Assembly: GCA_019155205.2 (NCBI GenBank)
Contig: JAHNZQ020003146.1
Span: forward strand, 1,181,548-1,245,547
DNA length: 64,000 nucleotides
DNA from: Gracilaria vermiculophylla
Taxonomy: Eukaryota; Rhodophyta; Florideophyceae; Gracilariales; Gracilariaceae
Direction: 5' to 3'
The notes under the pieces are model-generated. The model was not told the origin of the DNA, ran no database searches, and was given only the letters and a program-made list of their open reading frames with translations. This document shows, one piece after another, positions 9,985-20,444 of the stretch. Within the stretch, counting starts at the first letter, position 1. The number at the start of each line of letters is the position of its first letter. The translations under genes and the position numbers were made by a program.

Positions 9985-12431
9985 TGACGATTCCGGGGTT
10001 GAGTCCCCTAGCCGTTCTAACTCAGCAGAATTGGTAGAAAGCCCCGCTAAGAACGACGTTTCGAAGGCAGTCGTTGGTAGAAGTGAACCGCATCACTATG
10101 CTTTCTGCACAGGCTGTGAAACCACGATGTGGCATGCCATAGTGAGGTGCATCCCCAAGCTTTTCCTCTTACTCTCTGTTTTGTGGAACAAGAAAACGAC
10201 ATACAAGGTTGCATCTTCCCAGACTCGAACAAGCGACGTGTAAATAATTAGGAACAGTGCAAGGCTTCGGCTCCTTGTGGGGCTTACGCAAACGAAGCTC
10301 TTTTTCGCTCATGCCACGTAACATAACATGCTCCGAGAGAGATGGTACCCAAATTGAACTCTATTGAACTAGTTCTAATCGCCTCTGAACCAACAACGAG
10401 CCCTGCCATTTTACGAGCGCAGGGGTCAATCTGTCACTACTATTCATTGAAGAATATGATAATTTGAGACTACATATGTGCTGTAGAGCGCAACCCAGAA
10501 TTCAACATTCTTGAATCAAAAGAATAAAAACAATCAATGCAACACTCCGATCATAACCAATGAGCTCATCGCCCTCCTCACCATCGTTGATCACGTTTCT
10601 ATCCCGTAGATTTCCGTCATTCAATTCTCGGCAACAAAAAATCATTGACTGCCGATGATTGAAATTCTTCCTTTCCGAAGTACCAGTCCACATCGTGGAT
10701 GGTCCTTTAACACGAGCACCTCCATGTTCGATTCATTTTACATCACGGTGCATCATCATGTTTCTTCATTAATATAGACTTTTTTTTCATGCTCTCTAGA
10801 TCTGTTGTCAACGGACTCGTTTGTTTCTGAACTTGTAGCAACTACGCTCTCCATAATAACCAGCCATTTCACCAACAGTCATTGGCAACATATCCTTCTG
10901 AGATACACACAAGATACCAAGACTCTGTCCCTTCCTGATATGCTCTTTTATGCTTCTGGCTCAAATATATGTCAAGGTGTTGGGTTGACTATTAAGCGTG
11001 AATCAGGACAGAATTTTGAGGTCATCCGCTGTAAAGTTATGTGAATGACGTATAAAATTTACATTCGAATCCTTCGATTGCAGTTTTACTGTGAACTGAG
11101 TGTGCGAGTCTCCACAGTGGAACAATGAGAACGTCGAGGATGGCGTTGTTGAAGAATACCTTGTATATCTTCCAAGGTAAGAATCGGAGTCTCTGTTCGA
11201 ACATATAAGCTTTGGACCTATCGTCGTGTTCTCATATTTTCTAATCTTTATAAATGAAAAACAAACGTATTCACCAACGTAGTTTTTTTTTTATACAGTT
11301 CCTTTGGTGAGTTTCCTTGGGTTTGAGAGACTCAACATTCTGGTGTGATCACGAAAATTTTTCTTTCATTTGCAAATAGTTACGAACGCGTGTTTATCCA
11401 AAGAGTTCTTCGTTTTTTTTTTAAAATGAGAATGGCAATATTCGCGGATCTCCTTCACATTTGATATTTGGAACTTTTGTACACATTAGCTGGAATGACC
11501 TCAAGACAAGTTTATGAACTTGATCTATTAACTCGCAAATTCTTTAATCGACAATCGCCACAGAGTGCTAATTTGCGATCTTCATAAGCAGGAAAAGCGA
11601 TTCAATTCTGGCGTTCCCCGTTCGAAAGAAATGATGACTCGAGCGTTTCTCAGGCATTATTAGTCGCCGACTTTAGTCAACGATTCTCCTTGAAGTTAGT
11701 ACGTCTTTTTTGTCGGTAGAAAAAGACTGCGTTTCTCCCATTTTAAACATTTCCATCACGGAAGTCATGATTCAGTTTTCTATGTCTTGTATTGTGTTCC
11801 GATGAAATATTTGCAATTGCATTGTACAGCATGTAAAATGCTGTATGATGAGAAACCCCTTCTATTGAGGATCCAGAGAGCTTCATTGCTACTGATGTAA
11901 ATTAGTCTCCGTGGCATAAGGAGAACATCTGTCAAAAGTCTAAGGTACACCAACAAATGGTTTCTAATCTTCTTGTGTGTCTAGATTTTAAAGGAAAGAG
12001 TTTCCTAAGTGCAAGAAAAAGATCAAGCGTATGGGAGAAAGAACCAAAGCACTCGTTTCTTGCTTCGTTTTGTTCAGAGCAAGCCTCGTGGGGGCGACAT
12101 ATGGGCAGAAACGGTAAGGGGACCCTCTGCGGCAGTAGATTCCGTTGATCCACATGTGAAGGCGGAATTTTCGTTTCGGGCAGTTTTGCGCGGTTTTAAA
12201 CTTTTTGCAAAGTTTGCAAAGTTTCGCCCGATCGATCACATCCACACACGTTTTCGTGCTGGACTCTGCGGCTCCCTGGGTCTCTCTGGGTCTTTGCTAC
12301 CAAGTGCATACGCGAAGCTCACGGCTCTGCGTCTCTACCGCGCTATTCGCGTCGCAATCCGACATTTTCTTCTCACCTATCGATCCATTCTCTGACAACA
12401 TAGGTCGCCATCCCTACGTAGCACTATCAAC
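9985..12431. other. AT-rich intergenic region without a confident gene
   Basis: About 2.4 kb, clearly more AT-rich than its flanks. Open frames are short (up to about 80 codons) and unrecognisable. A possible first exon lies near 11127 (a short frame starting MRTSRMALLKNTLYIFQ) followed by a GTAAGA donor and a T-run ending in an AG near 11300, but no convincing continuation was found. Short direct repeats of TTTGCAAAG occur near 12205-12225, shortly before the plastid-protein gene. No tRNA or terminal inverted repeat was seen. Confidence 0.35.
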
Positions 12432-12728
12432 ATGGCGTTTGTGTCAAGCACACCGATAACATCAAGGAGAGGCGGGTACAGCGGCGCACTATGCCCAGCG
12501 GTGGCTCCAAAAACTGTGAAGAACAGCCGTCAGAGCGCCGTGATGATGTCCGACAAGTCGGAAAATGTGGGCATCGGGGAATGGCTGTACCGCAAATTCA
12601 TGCACAACGCGCTTTGGGAAGGCGATGAAAACATCGGCTACGAACCATATTTCAAAGCCGCCATGGCCGCTCGAGAAGAGGAGAAGAAGAAGGTGTACGA
12701 CCAAATGAAGAAGGAGAAGAAAAACTGA
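12432..12728 (+). CDS. Small plastid-targeted protein of unknown function
   Basis: A 98-residue protein. The N-terminus MAFVSSTPITSRRGG is Ser/Thr/Arg-rich, lacks acidic residues and carries Phe at position 3, as is typical of red-algal and glaucophyte plastid transit peptides. Cleavage near SAVMMS (about residue 38) would leave a mature protein of about 60 residues. The mature part contains GIGEWLYRKFMHNALWEG, then an EPYFKAAMAAREEEKKK segment ending in a highly charged Lys/Glu helix. There is no membrane segment. It could be a small extrinsic or linker-type subunit of a thylakoid complex, but I cannot name it. It is an isolated gene with AT-rich DNA upstream. Confidence 0.72.
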   Translation: MAFVSSTPITSRRGGYSGALCPAVAPKTVKNSRQSAVMMSDKSENVGIGEWLYRKFMHNALWEGDENIGYEPYFKAAMAAREEEKKKVYDQMKKEKKN

Positions 12729-14298
12729 GCGAGTGGCGCGTTGGTGTGCCATGACCGATTTGGATATTGCCGGCTTGTCGTTTTTGATGCTTGGCCATTA
12801 GCCCGTAAACATTTCTTTGTTGCACATCGTGCGCCTGCATTCTCGCCGCGAGACAAACACGAGCGTCGCGAACAACTCGCGCGCGAACAATTCACGCGCG
12901 AGAGCGCTTGTGGACCACGGAAGGAGACTTGGTTGGGACGCGCGACGGACGCAGGCACCGGTGTCGGGGCGAGATACAGCACGTGTGCCTCTCTGGTAGT
13001 GCACCTCAACAGCGATGCCGTCGGCTACCTGTGCACTATTCCCGGACATGCATCACTGCTTCCTCCGGGCACATAATATAAAGTTACGGCGGGAAACAGC
13101 AGATTAAAAACTGTATGCCACGCTTTTGCGTTTCCTCAAACGCAAGCGCAGATCTTCATTACTGACCCCCCTACTCGGGCCTCGGGGGCGTGCAATAGAG
13201 TGCTTCTCATATAGCGGCATTGTAATCTTCTCGTCCAGTCTTCTGTGGTACGCAGTATGATGTTAGTCCAAGTTATTGTGCCTAGCTTCAGTTCACAACG
13301 TCACATAGAGGTGGCAGGCCTTGGCGTTCAAATTGTCTGCATGATCCGTACCCGCGAATAACCCAGCAGCGATTCAGCTTGTACGTTCAACATGCTACTC
13401 GGTGAAAGTCGTATGGCTTTCCAAGCCAAGAAGTGTGATGGGCTGCTACCGACGAGCTCAGCACTTCACCGTCGTAATATCATTTAGAAGCAGCCTATTG
13501 TCTCCATTGATAGTATCTTCCTTTCTAGTTGTTACACATTTTGTTTGCGAAGGTCTCACTATTTACATTCCATGAACTTGTCCATCGTCGCGATGGCACA
13601 CGTTTCATGTCATACAGCGATGACTCCTGCGAAAATATCAATGGTAGCGTGTACTGAAGTTGTTTGGAAGCATCTTGAAACGAGTGCATCATACTCATTA
13701 ACTCTCGACGGACTCATTACAAAACAACTGATACTACGAACGCCGACGTGGAAATGAATGCGTCCCGATTGCACGTTTTCCGCCGCTCTGCATTTCGGCT
13801 GCCTTCGTTCTCGAGACTGCTTTGAGTACTTATCTAAGTGCCTTCGCAAGACTTTGAGCTGAGAGCGGCGAAATCGTCCTCTAGGCCGAGCAGTGCTGTG
13901 AGTCATAGCAAAGGACGAAAAGGGACGGCACCCATCCGAAGCATTCCAAACATCCGCGACAGTAAAAAAAAAAAAAGCAGCACACCCACACAGTGTGGCT
14001 CACTTTTCAGCGTTTCATATATACCAATCAAACGAGTGCAAAGTGATCCGGCACAAGTGTTGCACAGACACTCGTAAGCGCATCGCTCTTCTCCGCGTCA
14101 TCAACCGCCAATCGCGCCACAGGAGCGACACGTATCCGCCATACGTCCTGCTCGTCGTCCACCGCTCCCCCATTATTGACAAGTCCACCTCTCTACCTCT
14201 TCTCCCTTCCCCCATATCTCTCCCCCCCCCCCCCCCCACCCCCCACCTTCAACCCCCGAGCGACGCCCTTCTCAGGTTTTGGGCGTCAACTCGACGTC
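12729..14298. other. Intergenic region, including a poly-A run and a C-rich leader
   Basis: No convincing gene was found in 1.6 kb. Open stretches around 12741-13076 and 13545-14077 are short and unlike proteins. A 12-A run lies near 13964, and the last 130 bp are strongly pyrimidine-rich, probably the promoter or 5' leader of the next gene. Confidence 0.35.
14222..14253. repeat. Homopolymeric C tract
   Basis: A run of 16 Cs followed by further C-rich sequence lies about 50-80 bp before the ATG of the large unknown gene. The complementary strand is G-rich and could form a quadruplex. It is also a likely spot for length errors. Confidence 0.8.
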
Positions 14299-17200
14299 AT
14301 GGTGCTTTCTTCGCCCTGTACCGCTGTTCCGCGCAACCCTGCCACTGATATTCGTCGCTTGCAACAAGCAGTTGATCGGCTTGACACTGTTGAAGCCCGG
14401 CACCGGGAGGAAGCGGCTCGCTTCGTGTTCGATACCTGTGTCTATCATGTGCGACGCACCCTCAAAACCCATCCTGCACGCTCCAATCGTGGCCATGCAC
14501 GACGGGAACCTCCACCTTTGAGCTACGTTTTCGACATTGTGTACCCGTACATCAATCGAATTTCTCGACGCCTTGACCGGGCTATGCGGCATGCAGAGGT
14601 ATCTACAGAACCGGAAGACGCTGCCGCTTTGATTGTCGCCGTGGATGCGCAGGGTGCGCTAGCTGCTTTGTTTGCCGTTGCGCAGAATGCCTTATGCGAT
14701 AGACAGCAGCTTGAGATCCTTGCCGTTCCGTTACGAAAACGTTCAGCCCCAGCATTGTTAAGGACTTTGTTTTGTCCAGATATGCGCGTCACAAATGCTG
14801 CTACGAAAGCACTACGACAGATATCATCCATCGAATGTTGTCAGATGTCTACTTGGATGGGATCCATTGGTGCCGCCTTGTCGTTGAGAAGTGCCCCCCG
14901 GACTAGCCGCCCTGTGTTGTTGCGAAACTTACTGGGCAGGTTGGCCGACATTTTGCATGAAGTTGTGAAGCAATCAGCCTTGTCAAAGTCGTCTTCTTCG
15001 AATGCTTTGTCTCGCAAACACTCGTCCAGGTCATCCCTCGGGAACCTGCGTGTGAGGCAGAGACGCTCGCTTTCGTCTGAGCGTCGAAAAGTACAGCGCC
15101 GCGCTGCTAAACCGCAATGGCGAGTGTTTAGCTTCTTTTCCAGGAAACGACAGCCTACATCTAACATATCAACCTCGTTGTCTCGACTAACCTTAGAGTC
15201 CGATGCATCTGACAAGGCCTCTGCACGGAAATCAAGACAGAATTCGGCTCGCAGTCGAGACATTGGTGAGAGTATGACTGAGCTTCAGCAATTAATGACT
15301 CCTCAACTACACACCAATAACTCCTTGGTCAGTGCTGTTACCGAATCTATCTCTTCAGCACACCGATTTTACGGAAGTGGTTTGCATTGCGATCATCCTC
15401 GCATCTCTATGAAAAGGGATGCTGCTACAGCAATGTATATTTTTGAGCGCCTTCTATCCAGTCGCGTAACCCCTGATTTAGAAGAACGCATCGAGGTTAT
15501 TAGCACCATTTCTGACATAGCGTCAGCGACTTTTTCAGGACATTATGCTTCATCACATAGGATCCAACAAGTTGAAGAATACTCGGAAGCCATGCGGTTT
15601 GTTTTCGTCGGACATGGCGAAGACATATACAACTTGGTACTGTCAATTCTGTTCAGACCCGTGCGAGAATCTGAAACGAACCAGCTCAACACCATGGTAC
15701 ATGTAGATATAGCAGAACTGCCTAATCAACTATCAATTCCAAGACCTCGGATTTCTCGATTCCCTCAGAATGCAATATGCTTGCCGAACATGGATTGTAC
15801 TGCGCTCGCTGGTGTGTCTTGCAACACACTTCTTAAGCAGTTCCTTAAGCATGTTCCAGATCTATGTAAGAGAAGGATGGCGCTTATGACCGGAATAATT
15901 AACAGCGCATTTCTATACTCCTCGGAAGCGTTACATAGGAGTCAGGACGGCCACTCTTGGGAGATCAGCAAGATTGTGAGCGCGGTCGACTCCCTTAGTG
16001 TGCTTGTATCCGCTATTCCGGCGTCTCCAGAGCTGGCTGTGGAGCATATTTCGAGAGAGCCGACGACGTTGAGGCTGGTTATTGAGACTTGCATACGTTC
16101 AGTCAGTGCTACGGGGCGTCTTCTTGCTCACAACGCTGCGCGTCCGTCAGCTCCGAAGCTATCTGACGAAGGCACCCTCGATTCCTTGCGTTCATGGAAG
16201 GCACTCATCAATATTTTGGCACCTTCGCCACAATGGCGAGGAACTCCTTCTTACTCCTCTTCAATACTCTTCCTCGCGCAAGCTGCGCGAAGAGCAGCTC
16301 TAATCGCCGTTATGCAGGGCTACAGACGAGAAAAGAGAGCCGCAGGGAATGGGGATGAAACTTTCCGTGAGAATGATGCATATCCCTCTGCGTTTGTGTC
16401 TGGTCCGAGTACAGTACGCACGTCTCCCGTGAGCTTTGATGACGCCAACGGCAGTGGATCAAATGGATTATCAGGTCCCGCTCTTGGGTTTGAAGCAGAC
16501 GAGGAAAATGTTTTGACTGCCGAACTGCACCAGTCTATCATTGCGTTGTTCAACGTCCCAGGAGCAAATCCGGCTGAAGTGTTCTTTGAGTTGTACAGAA
16601 CCGTGGTCTACCTATATGCGAATGATCTCAGGAAGCAGCATTATCAACTGCATGATACGATGCCTCCCGACTTCGTGACTGATCCAAGTGCTTCTCGAGG
16701 TGTCCAGAGGGCTCAACAGGGGAGAACGTATCGAACACGGCGCGGAAGAAGAGAAGTTAGCACCCAGTCCGATGAAGATGCGAAGGGAGTATTGGTCGAT
16801 AACATCGCGGTGGACGGACAACTTCCATCCCGCGCTCTCCGCCGTGCCGTCATGGTTTCAGAGGCAGACCTTGGCAAGTACTTCGATGTGGGACAACCTC
16901 CTTCTTTACAACACCTTAGTCCTCACCAGACTGGCCTTCCACCAGGGGTGCACACGTTTGAAGAATTTTCGCATGCGGTTGCAATCATTATTGGTACCCT
17001 CGCTAACAAAACCATCACTGAAAATTTTGAAGACCCCGAAGAAGCAGCAGCTATGATATCACGAGATGTTAACCGAAGTGGTTCGCCGTATCTTAAAAGG
17101 ATCCATAAGCGGGCCAAATCTATTTTGCGCCGAGACATGTTAGGTGAAGATTTCGATTGGCGGACCGTTAAGTATGAAGAGAGAATAAGGAAGCTCGAAG

Positions 17201-17379
17201 AACAGGTGGCGACTCTGAAAGCTTTTCTGGTGCACGGTATTGAAAATGGTACCATTGGTGCTCGGAAGAGATCTTTTTCCAACCTTCTTGGCAGCCCATG
17301 TCCACCGAAGAACTCTGCTTCTCAGAACGAGGTGCATGGGTATTTTTGCAGCACGAACAGATGCTTTTGTGTAAAGTGA
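14299..17379 (+). CDS. Large protein of unknown function
   Basis: A 1026-residue protein starting at ATG 14299; the frame is open 41 codons further upstream through the C tract, which reads as proline-rich and is probably leader. Residues about 1-250 are helical and rich in Ala and Leu. They contain runs such as LIVAVDAQGALAALFAVAQN and RTLFCPDMRVTNAATKAL, which look like armadillo/HEAT-type helices. Residues about 270-370 are basic and Ser/Arg-rich (probably disordered). A second helical block follows (about 390-720), and the end carries a short coiled coil (YEERIRKLEEQVATLKAFL). A solenoid scaffold such as the EFR3 type crossed my mind, but I see no diagnostic motif and make no assignment. 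No introns were seen. Confidence 0.8.
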   Translation: MVLSSPCTAVPRNPATDIRRLQQAVDRLDTVEARHREEAARFVFDTCVYHVRRTLKTHPARSNRGHARREPPPLSYVFDIVYPYINRISRRLDRAMRHAEVSTEPEDAAALIVAVDAQGALAALFAVAQNALCDRQQLEILAVPLRKRSAPALLRTLFCPDMRVTNAATKALRQISSIECCQMSTWMGSIGAALSLRSAPRTSRPVLLRNLLGRLADILHEVVKQSALSKSSSSNALSRKHSSRSSLGNLRVRQRRSLSSERRKVQRRAAKPQWRVFSFFSRKRQPTSNISTSLSRLTLESDASDKASARKSRQNSARSRDIGESMTELQQLMTPQLHTNNSLVSAVTESISSAHRFYGSGLHCDHPRISMKRDAATAMYIFERLLSSRVTPDLEERIEVISTISDIASATFSGHYASSHRIQQVEEYSEAMRFVFVGHGEDIYNLVLSILFRPVRESETNQLNTMVHVDIAELPNQLSIPRPRISRFPQNAICLPNMDCTALAGVSCNTLLKQFLKHVPDLCKRRMALMTGIINSAFLYSSEALHRSQDGHSWEISKIVSAVDSLSVLVSAIPASPELAVEHISREPTTLRLVIETCIRSVSATGRLLAHNAARPSAPKLSDEGTLDSLRSWKALINILAPSPQWRGTPSYSSSILFLAQAARRAALIAVMQGYRREKRAAGNGDETFRENDAYPSAFVSGPSTVRTSPVSFDDANGSGSNGLSGPALGFEADEENVLTAELHQSIIALFNVPGANPAEVFFELYRTVVYLYANDLRKQHYQLHDTMPPDFVTDPSASRGVQRAQQGRTYRTRRGRREVSTQSDEDAKGVLVDNIAVDGQLPSRALRRAVMVSEADLGKYFDVGQPPSLQHLSPHQTGLPPGVHTFEEFSHAVAIIIGTLANKTITENFEDPEEAAAMISRDVNRSGSPYLKRIHKRAKSILRRDMLGEDFDWRTVKYEERIRKLEEQVATLKAFLVHGIENGTIGARKRSFSNLLGSPCPPKNSASQNEVHGYFCSTNRCFCVK

Positions 17380-17944
17380 ACAGGTTGTGAAAGCGTCAAC
17401 GGATCAAGGGGCTGCTGCGGCTTAATTGCGCGGCTTCATTGCCTTGGGTTTTCGATGCACAATTTTCTTTTCGATATCATAGGTCCACCTAAATGTCTAC
17501 GAAGCGTTATTCATCAGCTCCAATTCAACTTTTTCGTCAATCTGGTACTGTAATATAGCAATGAGCAGGACTACCTCACCAACGCAGAACCATCTGCACT
17601 TCAAAACTAAACACTTGAAATGCTCGGCCTTTGAAAATTGTCTTTGATCAGGCACACTCAGCATGACATTTGGAACAATCAAAGCCCTCTGTTTCCCGCC
17701 ATGGAAAACAGCCATTGTGTTTTCCATGGGCGCCTATGACACGTACTGAACTGTGCTGTACGACCTGTTGCGACGGTGCGAGCTCGGAGCGACAGGCGAC
17801 AGTGTCAAGATACGAAACGCATGCATTAAAATTCGCCGTGATTGTACCAAGCAGAATCGTCAGCGCGCTTACGTGTACGAAACATCAGCTCTACCAGCCC
17901 TTCATTACATGTTTTCTGACCTAGTTATTGATAGCCAGATTTCT
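17380..17944. other. Convergent intergenic region
   Basis: This is the tail-to-tail spacer between the large unknown gene and the Sec24-like gene. It contains only short unrecognised open stretches (60-84 codons) and presumably both 3' ends. Confidence 0.4.
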
Positions 17945-20119
17945 TTAACGGTTTTTGCCTAACGACTCTTGTTTCACGCGTCTCAGGATGTCCTCAGCTG
18001 CGTCTACGGCACCCAGCATGAACGCAGAAAAAGACTGCGCACCTGCTCCTGGGAGAGGGTCTTCGATAAGGAAGGCTTTAAACCACCCGTCTTTCGGAGT
18101 TCCTTCGCGGCATATGACAGATTTTGGAGCGACAGGCCGGTCCCTCATGCATTGCCCGCGCACGCGCATTATTGTACTCGAATCTGGCGGAGGATACGGA
18201 AGCTCCTTCCTGTTCGTGGTTGCGGCGTAGTAAATGATGACATCGGAAAATGCGTCCAGTAAGAAAATCGGATTGCCACTGTCTTTGACAGCAGCCAGGG
18301 ACAAAGGCAATTCTGTTTTGCTCTTTTCCTGAAGGTTGAGGAATGAGTACAGACGTGGGTATGCAGCAGCGGCCAGCAGTTCAGGGCTCAAATCTTCCCA
18401 AATACAACGCACAGCGGCGCGAGCGTCCGGATCAACAGCGTCCTGACGGAAAAGAGAGCTGCGTACAAGGCCAAAGACAAGATGTGGAATCGGCTGCAGC
18501 GCAGGATACCTGGTGAACTTGGGGTCGACAATCGGGAGATTCCCATCTGCGCCCGCCTTTCCGTCTGCTGTTGCAGTAGGAGTCTTGGCAGTCCTGGACA
18601 ACAAGACGGCCAACCAGTCGAACAGCAGCAGGCGCGCCGCAGTGATATTTTGTTCGTCTGCAACCGCAACCGCTTTGTGAAACAGCAATGTCATTACAGC
18701 ATTTGCATCGGCTTCCTTCCTCACGGCCGAGCCCGAAGCCGTGAGCGGATATGATTGCGTCTGAACGCGGAGAACCCTCTGTGGAAGCGCGCCAGGCTCG
18801 ATGAACACACCCTGGAAGGCGATCTGCACACTGACAAGCCGGGCATTCGAACGCGATGCTTCCTCGTGCATACGAAACTCAACCGCCAAAGTTGATGAGT
18901 GACCATGACAACTGAGGCGATAAACCTGCGGAACCTGACTGTCCTGATAGACTCCACAGCCGTAGACATCGGCAACAGACACATTGGAGCTGGTTCTGAC
19001 GCGCAAAAGGCCACGAACGACGGCAGGATCATTGAGGTGTTGCCACACATCCTTGGCCAAACTCTCCTCACCAGAATCGTACAGAATGAATCTGCCGCCA
19101 CTAATCTGTGCCAGAGGCGATAGAGTAGCCACATGCACGGAGGTGGAACACGAAAAGTACATATCAAACATGGCGCCCAGCAGATTGGCACGCACGCCAG
19201 CTTGTTCATAAAAGGTTGAAAGCGGTGTCGACGGCTTGTTACGGTTGCTCTCAGCTGGCTTTGGCGGGTGTTCAATAGCCCCTTCGCCAAAGTTGGGCTC
19301 CGTGGCGGCCATAATGACAACGCGCGAGGCCAGCAATTGGGCGGTGTCAATCATGTCGAGGGCAGTTCTGACGGCGGTACCCAGGGCGCTGCGGGGAGCA
19401 GCGGCGAGATCGGCCTGTGCGGGCGGCTTGACGTTAGCGAGCATGGACACGATGGTGTCGATGACGTGAGAGGTAGTGCGTCGCAACCACTGGTCGGGCG
19501 GGAAAACATGCGAGGCGTTGAAAGCAGCGTCGTGGACGGAAAGCGAGCGAAGAAGCTTTGAGTGAAGATCGAGGAGAGTGACGTTGTGGTCGTACAAGAT
19601 GATGCCAACGGTGGACAAAGTGTCCAAGGACAACAGAGACTGGCGAATAGCCTGGCGCGCAGCATCCATGAACAGGTGCGAGCCATTGGCATCGACGATG
19701 AAGATGTAGGCGGTAGGCGGCGGGGTGATGATGTTGTCGACGGGCAGATCGTAAATTTGCCTGGAGAGCTCGGGGACAATGTGCAAGGCTTGCGAGTCGG
19801 CGAGCAGAATCGGGGAGTAGCGCTGCGGTAGAGTGTTGGAAGCCGAGCAGATGGCACAGCGCCAGTAGCGAGCGTTCATGTTGCAGACGGCGGCAACATA
19901 GGCGCGACAGGCGGCGCACCTGGGGATGGCGGCGGAGGTAGTGGCGGCGGCGGCCTTGAACAGCGTCAACGCGGACTGCGCCAGAGTGGCCTCGTACGCG
20001 AGCGTGGAGCGCGGCGGCGGGGAGGGCGCGAGAGGCGTGACCACGACGCCGCACGGCAGCGCGGCGCGCGCCTGCACGGCGGCGCTGGCCGGAACGCGCC
20101 GACCGGTGGGACGCAGCAT
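17945..20119 (-). CDS. Sec24-like COPII coat protein
   Basis: This 724-residue Sec23/Sec24-family protein would act in cargo selection and coat assembly at ER exit sites. The zinc finger is Cys68-x2-Cys71 and Cys88-x2-Cys91. A vWA-like trunk follows (PPTAYIFIVDANGSHL, about residue 135). Next comes the beta-sandwich, preceded by HVATLSPLAQISGGRFILYD and LLRVRTSSNVSVADVYG, which match the Sec24 pattern of a sugar-like TLS segment followed by RVR. Helical and gelsolin-like parts come last (LSPELLAAAAYPRLYSFLN). These features favour Sec24 over Sec23. The protein is short for Sec24 (usually 850-1100 residues) because the long disordered N-terminus is absent. The ATG at 20119 is chosen because upstream codons lie in an octamer repeat. 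It is divergent from the RAD51D-like gene. Confidence 0.85.
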   Translation of the reverse strand: MLRPTGRRVPASAAVQARAALPCGVVVTPLAPSPPPRSTLAYEATLAQSALTLFKAAAATTSAAIPRCAACRAYVAAVCNMNARYWRCAICSASNTLPQRYSPILLADSQALHIVPELSRQIYDLPVDNIITPPPTAYIFIVDANGSHLFMDAARQAIRQSLLSLDTLSTVGIILYDHNVTLLDLHSKLLRSLSVHDAAFNASHVFPPDQWLRRTTSHVIDTIVSMLANVKPPAQADLAAAPRSALGTAVRTALDMIDTAQLLASRVVIMAATEPNFGEGAIEHPPKPAESNRNKPSTPLSTFYEQAGVRANLLGAMFDMYFSCSTSVHVATLSPLAQISGGRFILYDSGEESLAKDVWQHLNDPAVVRGLLRVRTSSNVSVADVYGCGVYQDSQVPQVYRLSCHGHSSTLAVEFRMHEEASRSNARLVSVQIAFQGVFIEPGALPQRVLRVQTQSYPLTASGSAVRKEADANAVMTLLFHKAVAVADEQNITAARLLLFDWLAVLLSRTAKTPTATADGKAGADGNLPIVDPKFTRYPALQPIPHLVFGLVRSSLFRQDAVDPDARAAVRCIWEDLSPELLAAAAYPRLYSFLNLQEKSKTELPLSLAAVKDSGNPIFLLDAFSDVIIYYAATTNRKELPYPPPDSSTIMRVRGQCMRDRPVAPKSVICREGTPKDGWFKAFLIEDPLPGAGAQSFSAFMLGAVDAAEDILRRVKQESLGKNR

Positions 20120-20444
20120 GGCGGGCGCGGCGGAGCGGCGGAGCGGCGGAGCGGCGGTGCGGCGGTGCGGCGGTGCGGCGGTGCGGCGGAGCGGCGGAGC
20201 GGCGGGAGCGGTGGCGGGAGGGAAGCACACAGAGAGGGCGCGCTCAGCGCGTAGCAGCGGTGCGCTGCCGCATGCGCCCGCAGCCGTCAGCCGCGCCTCG
20301 CCGCGTGACGCGTGACGAGCGCTTCGCGTCGCCGCGCTCGCTTTGCAGTTGGCGCCTCGTTTCGCGTTGCCGCGCGCGCTCCGGCGGTCGCGCGTCGTTT
20401 GGCTCCGCCGCGCGTCTCCGCTTCGCGCGCAGCAGCGCAGCGCG
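20120..20444. promoter_or_regulatory. GC-rich bidirectional promoter of the Sec24-like and RAD51D-like genes
   Basis: Only about 325 bp separate the two divergent start codons, so both promoters lie here. The sequence is extremely GC-rich and begins with an octamer repeat. Frames in all directions are open simply because stop codons are rare in such DNA. Confidence 0.6.
20128..20212. repeat. Tandem octamer repeat (GCGGCGGA / GCGGCGGT)
   Basis: About ten head-to-tail copies of the 8-bp units GCGGCGGA and GCGGCGGT, arranged as a block of A-ending units, a block of T-ending units, then A-ending units again. The array starts within 10 bp of the Sec24-like start codon, on its upstream side. Confidence 0.9.

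Noticed and set aside
14176..14298. Upstream start for the large unknown protein
   Set aside because: It is a non-ATG codon and would translate the homopolymeric C tract as polyproline.
17945..20119. Assignment of the coat protein as Sec23
   Set aside because: The TLS-type segment before the beta-sandwich and the RVR motif fit Sec24; Sec23 signatures were not seen.
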